Below, piece by piece: positions 59,393 through 64,000 of a stretch of DNA of 64,000 bases. The DNA lies in contig JADCCX010000038.1 in the NCBI GenBank assembly GCA_020252485.1, positions 33,432 to 97,431 of the forward strand. The letters run 5' to 3'. Position numbers and translations under genes: made by a program. The notes below the pieces were generated by a model. The model made no database searches. It saw only the letters and a list, made by a program, of their open reading frames with translations, and had not been told where the DNA came from. Source of the DNA: Methylocystis sp. (GTDB lineage Bacteria > Pseudomonadota > Alphaproteobacteria > Rhizobiales > Beijerinckiaceae). How positions within the stretch are numbered: the stretch's first letter is position 1; every line of letters starts with the position of its first letter.

Positions 59393-59444
59393 CCCTCTCC
59401 CCTTGCGGGAGAGGGTGGCAGGCGGAGCCTGACGGGTGAGGGGT
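59393..59444. repeat. Class B 5' half-module
   Basis: CCCTCTCCCCTTGCGGGAGAGGG, hairpin GCAGGC-GGA-GCCTGA and GGTGAGGGGT, with no matching 3' module before the next gene. It is the last of a run of jumbled copies between 58893 and 59444. Confidence 0.7.
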
Positions 59445-59507
59445 GGCGCGGCTGCGGGGCTTGGCTCGCACCTCAGGATGAGGGGGTTGGGAGGGTTGGA
59501 AGGGGGG

Positions 59508-61289
59508 TTAACTCAGATAGCGATCCCGAATTGCCTTCATCGCATCGATCATCTGGACTATCTGCGGGTTGAAAAGCGCGAGTTCTGCATAAATTTTGAG
59601 TTGCGTCGCGTTAGCAGCGACGAATTCGAGAAAGACCGCACCATAGGCATAAGCGCCTACCGCTGCTGTACCGATTAAGAGTTTAACCGACCCATCTCCG
59701 AGTCCCTTATAGGCGCCACCACGAAATTCCTTTGCGGCAAACTTGGCTTCTTCAGAGTTGGGGTCCGAAAGTTGCTGTGCGGTCTTGTAAGCTCCTCTTA
59801 TGACCGCGACGACGACGTTCTGGCTTGTCGCACTGGCGACCGCAACCGCCTGATCTCCGTTGACTCCGGCAGCCGGATCTTTTGCCGCTGATACGGTCGC
59901 TCCAATGCTCTTCGCCGCTTCTGGCAGGATGATTGCCGGGTCCAAGGTCGCTCTTTCGACGATTGGCTCTGCTGCCTGCAATTTTTCCCTTTCGCTGGCC
60001 CGCTCGCCGGGTCCAAGGCGCTTCGCGTCCAGCTGGCGCAGTGTTTCGTCTCCCAAGACGACAATGTTCCAGGTCTCTACTGGTAATCTGAGGGCAGCAG
60101 CGCAGGCCGGTGGCAGCTTGTCGGGATGGGGGTCCCGGTCATTCACAACGGCATCGTGGCGGCTGAGGATGCTGCGAAGCTGATTGCCAGAAACCCAGAG
60201 TGTTTTCTTGAACCGGACGAGCGGCCAGCCCTCCGGGTGATCAAGAAAATCATCGATCAGCGCCGCGACCGCGCCGAGTTCCTGCGTCGGGACATCTTGC
60301 CCTACGCGCTGCAGTTGACGGCGCAGGCGTCCGTAAAGATCGGCCTGCTCCGGATCGGTTTCACCCTCGGGATCAGCGGCAATGCCCAGCGGCCCTGCCG
60401 GGGTGGGGACAATCGAAAGTCCAAGAGCGAGTCGCGCGGGTAGGGCGGATTCTGGCGGAAGCTCGACGGCCTCCCGCCCCTCCACCTCCTCCAGCCGCTT
60501 GGCGATCCAGTCCGTCGCAAGCTGGAAGCCGTTCTCCTTGCCCCAAAGCTCCTCGATCGCCGCGTCGCAATAGAGCAATTCGATCTCTTCGGAGGCGGGC
60601 GTCCCGTTCAGCAGGCGTTTGTACCAGCGCAGCCAGACATGCTGGTTGGGCAGCTGGCGCAGCGCATCGCGAAGTACCTCCGGGTCCGCGAAACCACCCG
60701 GTCGCTCGACGCCCTCCAGCCAGAGCGGCCGGGACCGCAGGCTCTCCCAGCCCGTTTCTTCTATGATTGCGCAATCTGCCCAAACTGCCGCCCAAATGGT
60801 CGTGCGGCTGGCAGATGGGAGGGAGCGGGTGGCGGATTCGGCGCAGCGGGTCGCGGAATCGGCAGACAGGGTGGCAGAGTTGAGGTTGGTGGAGAAGGCG
60901 ACGGGCGAAGCGGCGTAGAAGGCGGCGTTGGCGGCGGAGAAGGCAGAGTCGGCGGAGTAGGTGAGGATGGAAGGGGTAAAGGAGTCGGTTTCGGAAAAAG
61001 CTGAGCTGGCAGATTGGGCAGAGGCGGCGATCCGATCACGCAATTCCGTTGCTTGGGCCGGAGAAACAGTCAGAGCCCGCGCAATTGAAACGGCCCGCAA
61101 ACTGGCGGCAGTCAATCTTGGAAGATTGCTGGTCCCGCCTAGAACTGGTTTGCCCGAAAGGGTCATTGGCAACATGCGCGCCGCAATTCGGACGGAGAGG
61201 ATCACGCTTTCCCAGCCGCGTGTGTCTTCAGGGCGCGCGTTTAGCCATCGTCTGAAGCCTATTATATCCCCAATCTCGTCCGTCGCCAC
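59508..61289 (-). CDS. Uncharacterised protein with Ala/Ser heptad-like repeats
   Basis: 593 residues, no named family recognised. Residues about 85-165 are Ala/Ser-rich with a loose 7-residue period (SADSATR, CAESATR and similar), giving 21-nt repeats in the DNA. Then comes TTIWAAVWADCAIIEETGWESL followed by SRPLWLEGVERPGGF, a pattern I associate with Ala-repeat proteins of unknown role in this group. The middle is acidic and helical. A hydrophobic stretch near the C-terminus (LLIGTAAVGAYAYGAVFLEF) could be a membrane helix. The long open frame and codon pattern support a real gene. Function unknown. Confidence 0.7.
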   Translation of the reverse strand: MATDEIGDIIGFRRWLNARPEDTRGWESVILSVRIAARMLPMTLSGKPVLGGTSNLPRLTAASLRAVSIARALTVSPAQATELRDRIAASAQSASSAFSETDSFTPSILTYSADSAFSAANAAFYAASPVAFSTNLNSATLSADSATRCAESATRSLPSASRTTIWAAVWADCAIIEETGWESLRSRPLWLEGVERPGGFADPEVLRDALRQLPNQHVWLRWYKRLLNGTPASEEIELLYCDAAIEELWGKENGFQLATDWIAKRLEEVEGREAVELPPESALPARLALGLSIVPTPAGPLGIAADPEGETDPEQADLYGRLRRQLQRVGQDVPTQELGAVAALIDDFLDHPEGWPLVRFKKTLWVSGNQLRSILSRHDAVVNDRDPHPDKLPPACAAALRLPVETWNIVVLGDETLRQLDAKRLGPGERASEREKLQAAEPIVERATLDPAIILPEAAKSIGATVSAAKDPAAGVNGDQAVAVASATSQNVVVAVIRGAYKTAQQLSDPNSEEAKFAAKEFRGGAYKGLGDGSVKLLIGTAAVGAYAYGAVFLEFVAANATQLKIYAELALFNPQIVQMIDAMKAIRDRYLS

Positions 61290-61429
61290 CCGTGCCTCCC
61301 GCCGCAGTCAAGATGCGGGGAGCGGCGACGCTTTTCAAGCTGGCTGGGGGCGGCCCGCCGGATCGCTCCCTTTATCTGGCGTTCACGCGAGGGCTTCTAT
61401 AGGGTGCCGCTCGCTTGAAAGAGGCCCCG

Positions 61430-62953
61430 ATGTCCTATCCCAAACCGCTGAACGCCATCGCCCCGAATTCCCTCCCGTTCGAGAACAACCCGCTCGTGAA
61501 ATCGACCGGTTTTAGGGAATATGACGGGCGCTGGTGGTTCGGCCATCCGGCCTCCAAGAAGGAGCCGGAGCTGAATCTGATGGGCGTGCAGGCGCTCGGC
61601 ATGGGCCTCGGCGCGCTGCTGAAAGAGCAGGGCGTGCCGAAGGAGATCGTCGTCGGCCACGATTTCCGCAGCTATTCCTCGTCGATCAAATACGCGCTGA
61701 TCGCCGGTTTGCTGGCGGCGGGCTGCAAGGTGCATGACATCGGGCTCGCCATGTCGCCGATGGCCTATTTCGCGCAATTCGCGCTGGATGTGCCCGCCGT
61801 CGCGATGGTGACGGCCTCGCACAACGACAACGGCTGGACGGGCGTGAAGATGGGGTCGGCTAGGCCCGTCACCTTCGGCCCGGTGGAGATGAACCGGCTG
61901 AAGGAGATCGTGCTTGCCGGCAAGTTCGATCTCGCCGGCGGCGGCGCTTACGTCTTCCACGAGAATTTCGCGGAACTCTATATCAAGGACCTCACCAACC
62001 GGCCGAAGATCAGCCGCAAGCTCCGCGTCATCGCCGCCTGCGGCAACGGCACGGCTGGGGCCTTTGCGCCGCGCATCCTGGAGGCGCTCGGCTGCGAGGT
62101 GGTGCCGATGGACACTGACCTCGATTACACCTTCCCGCGCTATAACCCTAACCCCGAGGACATGGAGATGCTGCACGCCATGGCGCATGCCGTGAAGGAG
62201 CAGGGGGCAGACGTGGCGCTCGGCTTCGATGGCGATGGCGACCGCTGCGGCGTGGTCGACAACAACGGCGACGAGATCTTCGCGGACAAGATCGGCGTCA
62301 TGCTGGCGCGTGATCTCTCGAAGGTCCATGGCCCCTCGCAATTCGTGGTGGATGTGAAATCGACCGGCCTTTTCGCCACCGATCCGCTGCTCAAGGCGCT
62401 GGGCGCCAAGACCGATTACTGGAAGACCGGCCACAGCTACATCAAGCGCCGCGTGGCGGATCTGGGCGCGCTGGCGGGCTTCGAGAAATCCGGCCATTTC
62501 TTCTTCAATGCGCCGGTGGGGCGGGGCTATGACGACGGCGTGGTCACCGCCATCGCCGTGATCGACATGCTGGACCGCAACCCGGGCCGGACGATGGCCG
62601 AGCTTTACGCCGATCTCCCCAAAACCTGGGGCTCGCCCACCATGGCGCCGCATTGCGCCGATGAGGTGAAATACGGGATCGTCGGCAAGGTGGTGGCGCA
62701 GTTTGAGGCCCTGCAGGCGAAGGGCGCGCTGATCGACGGCAAAAGGATCGTCGACCTTATCACCGTGAACGGCGTGCGCGTGGTGACGGACGATGGCACC
62801 TGGGGCCTGGTGCGCGCCTCATCCAACAAGCCGGAGCTCGTGGTGGTGGTGGAAAGCCCCGTCTCCGAGGCGCGCATGCGCGAGATGTTCCATTCGGTGG
62901 ATGCGCAGTTGCGGCTGCACCCCGAGGTGGGGGCCTATAACCAGACGATTTGA
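61430..62953 (+). CDS. Phosphomannomutase/phosphoglucomutase
   Basis: 507 residues, alpha-D-phosphohexomutase superfamily. The phosphoserine loop is VTASHNDNGWTG (Ser near 129), the metal loop is GFDGDGDRCGV, the sugar-binding loop is EKSGHFFF, and the phosphate-binding domain ends RASSNKPELVVVVES. It interconverts hexose 1- and 6-phosphates for polysaccharide precursors. Preference for mannose or glucose cannot be fixed. ATG 61430 with AGAGG upstream is the start. Confidence 0.92.
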   Translation: MSYPKPLNAIAPNSLPFENNPLVKSTGFREYDGRWWFGHPASKKEPELNLMGVQALGMGLGALLKEQGVPKEIVVGHDFRSYSSSIKYALIAGLLAAGCKVHDIGLAMSPMAYFAQFALDVPAVAMVTASHNDNGWTGVKMGSARPVTFGPVEMNRLKEIVLAGKFDLAGGGAYVFHENFAELYIKDLTNRPKISRKLRVIAACGNGTAGAFAPRILEALGCEVVPMDTDLDYTFPRYNPNPEDMEMLHAMAHAVKEQGADVALGFDGDGDRCGVVDNNGDEIFADKIGVMLARDLSKVHGPSQFVVDVKSTGLFATDPLLKALGAKTDYWKTGHSYIKRRVADLGALAGFEKSGHFFFNAPVGRGYDDGVVTAIAVIDMLDRNPGRTMAELYADLPKTWGSPTMAPHCADEVKYGIVGKVVAQFEALQAKGALIDGKRIVDLITVNGVRVVTDDGTWGLVRASSNKPELVVVVESPVSEARMREMFHSVDAQLRLHPEVGAYNQTI

Positions 62954-62976
62954 GGGGGACGGGGCCTCCCTTCTCC

Positions 62977-63132
62977 CTTCTCCCCTTGCGGGAGAAGGTG
63001 TCATGCGGAGCATGACGGATGAGGGGTCTGACCCACGCCTCCGCGCGATCCGGCTCTCGCTGCTCATGTCGCGATACCCCTCATCCGACCTTCGCTGACG
63101 CGAAGGCCACCTTCTCCCGCAAGGGGAGAAGG
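62977..63132. repeat. Class B palindromic repeat, complete copy
   Basis: Same architecture as the copy at 19999, with 5' hairpin TCATGC-GGA-GCATGA and 3' hairpin GCCTTCGC-TGAC-GCGAAGGC. It is almost identical to the copy at 63845-64000 in its modules, while the spacer between modules differs more. Confidence 0.85.
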
Positions 63133-63178
63133 AAGAGGGAGGGTAAGCGCAACGCCCCCCCCCCAACCCGAACCATCC

Positions 63179-63207
63179 TTGACAAACGTACGGCATAACC
63201 GTACATC
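63179..63207 (+). promoter_or_regulatory. higBA promoter with GTACGG operator
   Basis: TTGACA (63179-63184) and TACATC (63202-63207) are 17 bp apart. Between and overlapping them lies the perfect inverted repeat GTACGG-CATAA-CCGTAC (63188-63204), well placed for repression by the antitoxin. Confidence 0.65.
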
Positions 63208-63215
63208 CAAGCCCA

Positions 63216-63500
63216 ATGCACATTCGATCGATCAGGCACCGTGGCTTGCGGCGCTTCATTGAGGATGACGATCCCCGCGAATTGCGCGCCGATCTCGTCA
63301 ACCGGACGCGGAACATCCTCTCGGCGCTGATCGCGGCGGACGGCATGGCGGGCGTTCAAGGCCCGCCCGGCTGGCGCATTCATCAATTGACCGGCGACCG
63401 TGCGGGAACATGGAGCTTTTCGGTGTCCGGCAACTGGCGGATCACCTTCGCCATTACGAACGGCGAGATCGTCGATCTGAACCTGGAGGATTATCACTGA
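63216..63500 (+). CDS. higB: HigB-type RelE-fold toxin
   Basis: 94 residues. HRGLRRFIEDDDPRELRADL, then PGWRIHQLTGDRAGTWSFSV and NWRITFAITNGEIVDLNLED match HigB, a ribosome-dependent mRNA interferase; the last stretch holds the conserved NWRI-F and D-x-E-D-Y-H end. The toxin gene comes first, as usual for higBA. Its TGA overlaps the higA ATG. Confidence 0.93.
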   Translation: MHIRSIRHRGLRRFIEDDDPRELRADLVNRTRNILSALIAADGMAGVQGPPGWRIHQLTGDRAGTWSFSVSGNWRITFAITNGEIVDLNLEDYH

Positions 63501-63817
63501 TGAGCGATGCGCCCGTGAAGATCGCAATGCGGCCGAGCCACCCCGGAGCCTTCATCCGCGCCGAGGTTCTGGACGAGCTTGGCCTGTCCGTCAGCAAGGC
63601 AGCCGATGTTCTTGGCGTCCGCCGCGCGACCTTGTCCGATCTCGTCAACGAGAAGGCCGCCCTGTCGCCGGAGATGGCGCTGAGGATCGAGAAGGCGTTC
63701 GGGGTGAGCATGGACACCCTGCTCAGGATGCAGGCCTGGTTCGATGCCGTCGCCATGCGCGAGCAGGCCGACAGGATTGATGTGCAGCGCTATGCGCCGG
63801 GCGGTTCAGGCGGTTGA
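63500..63817 (+). CDS. higA: HigA-type XRE-family antitoxin
   Basis: 105 residues. HPGAFIRAEVLDELGLSVSK is the HigA start, and AADVLGVRRATLSDLVNEKA is the helix-turn-helix. SPEMALRIEKAFGVSMDTLLR and MQAWFDAVAMRE finish the family pattern. It binds HigB and should repress the operon through the GTACGG palindrome. ATG 63500 overlaps the toxin stop by one base. Confidence 0.94.
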   Translation: MSDAPVKIAMRPSHPGAFIRAEVLDELGLSVSKAADVLGVRRATLSDLVNEKAALSPEMALRIEKAFGVSMDTLLRMQAWFDAVAMREQADRIDVQRYAPGGSGG

Positions 63818-63844
63818 TGCCTCTGTATCGCGTGGACGCGCTCC

Positions 63845-64000
63845 CTTCTCCCCTTGCGGGAGAAGGTGTCATGCGGAGCATGACGGATGAGGGGTCTGAC
63901 CCACGCCTCCACTCGATCGGGCTGTCGCCCGCTCGCGTCGCGGTACCCCTCATCCGGCCTTCGCTGACGCGAAGGCCACCTTCTCCCGCAAGGGGAGAAG
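63845..64000. repeat. Class B palindromic repeat at window end
   Basis: 5' module, hairpin TCATGC-GGA-GCATGA, GATGAGGGGT, a variable spacer, then ACCCCTCATCC, GGCCTTCGC-TGAC-GCGAAGGCC and CACCTTCTCCCGCAAGGGGAGAAG, which runs to the last base. With the copy at 62977 it brackets the higBA pair. Confidence 0.85.

Larger units (their letters stand above)
58870..59507. other. Intergenic cluster of palindromic repeats
   Basis: 638 bp between convergent genes, made mostly of class A and class B modules at 58893-59444. The last 60 bases hold only GC-rich low-complexity sequence (GGGTTGGGAGGGTTGGAAGG). No gene or RNA was recognised. Confidence 0.7.

Noticed and set aside
58893..59444. Possible CRISPR array
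   Set aside because: The repeats are self-complementary, of unequal spacing, come in two sequence classes and occur singly all over the window. No cas genes are present.

Overview
The window is a high-GC chromosomal segment of an alphaproteobacterium, most likely from the Hyphomicrobiales (Rhizobiales). The gene order dusB-ntrB-ntrC-ntrY-ntrX-hfq-hflX, the sdhE-mfd pair, an SOS box of the alphaproteobacterial form GAAC-N7-GAAC before ssb, and many rhizobial-style palindromic repeats all point that way. Species cannot be read from the sequence. No rRNA, tRNA, CRISPR array, phage block or complete insertion sequence was recognised.

Layout. 1-2.9 kb: a partial family-4 glycosyltransferase, NnrU, a COQ10-like protein and the PncC amidase. 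3-12.3 kb: the nitrogen-control operon, with two sensor kinases and two response regulators, then hfq and hflX. 12.4-16.3 kb: two tandem GH25 lysozymes and a DNA methyltransferase with a nuclease-like tail. 16.5-29.3 kb: leucine breakdown genes (isovaleryl-CoA dehydrogenase and both methylcrotonyl-CoA carboxylase subunits), interrupted by accessory genes: a VapBC-type pair, BrnTA, an AT-rich RelA/SpoT-domain gene and a broken DUF5615/DUF433 pair. 29.4-36.6 kb: small housekeeping genes, ssb and an M20 peptidase. 36.8-45.7 kb: gyrA, an AT-rich dGTPase-like gene, sdhE and mfd. 46.5-50.2 kb: a sorbosone-dehydrogenase-like enzyme with its cytochrome c, and a class III aminotransferase. 50.2-56.3 kb: glutaryl-CoA metabolism (CaiB-type CoA transferase, gcdH) around a rearranged dapB-like locus, then phhB and thpR. 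56.4-64 kb: gamma-glutamyltransferase, an aspartic protease, an uncharacterised 593-residue protein, a phosphomannomutase and HigBA.

Two features stand out. First, one structural type of palindromic repeat (paired outer arms, each arm also a hairpin, enclosing further small hairpins) occurs in most larger intergenic gaps. It has also entered two essential-type genes in frame, mccA and mfd, adding about 40-60 residues to each protein. Its inner hairpins show compensatory base changes between copies. Second, the 3' ends of two genes, mccB and the dapB-like gene, are duplicated beside small accessory genes (DUF433/DUF5615 and Uma2). Each duplication has left an in-frame fusion scar. One of these is a 52-codon chimera of a CoA-transferase start and a DapB end.

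All domain calls rest on motifs and family resemblance read by eye. No database search was run.
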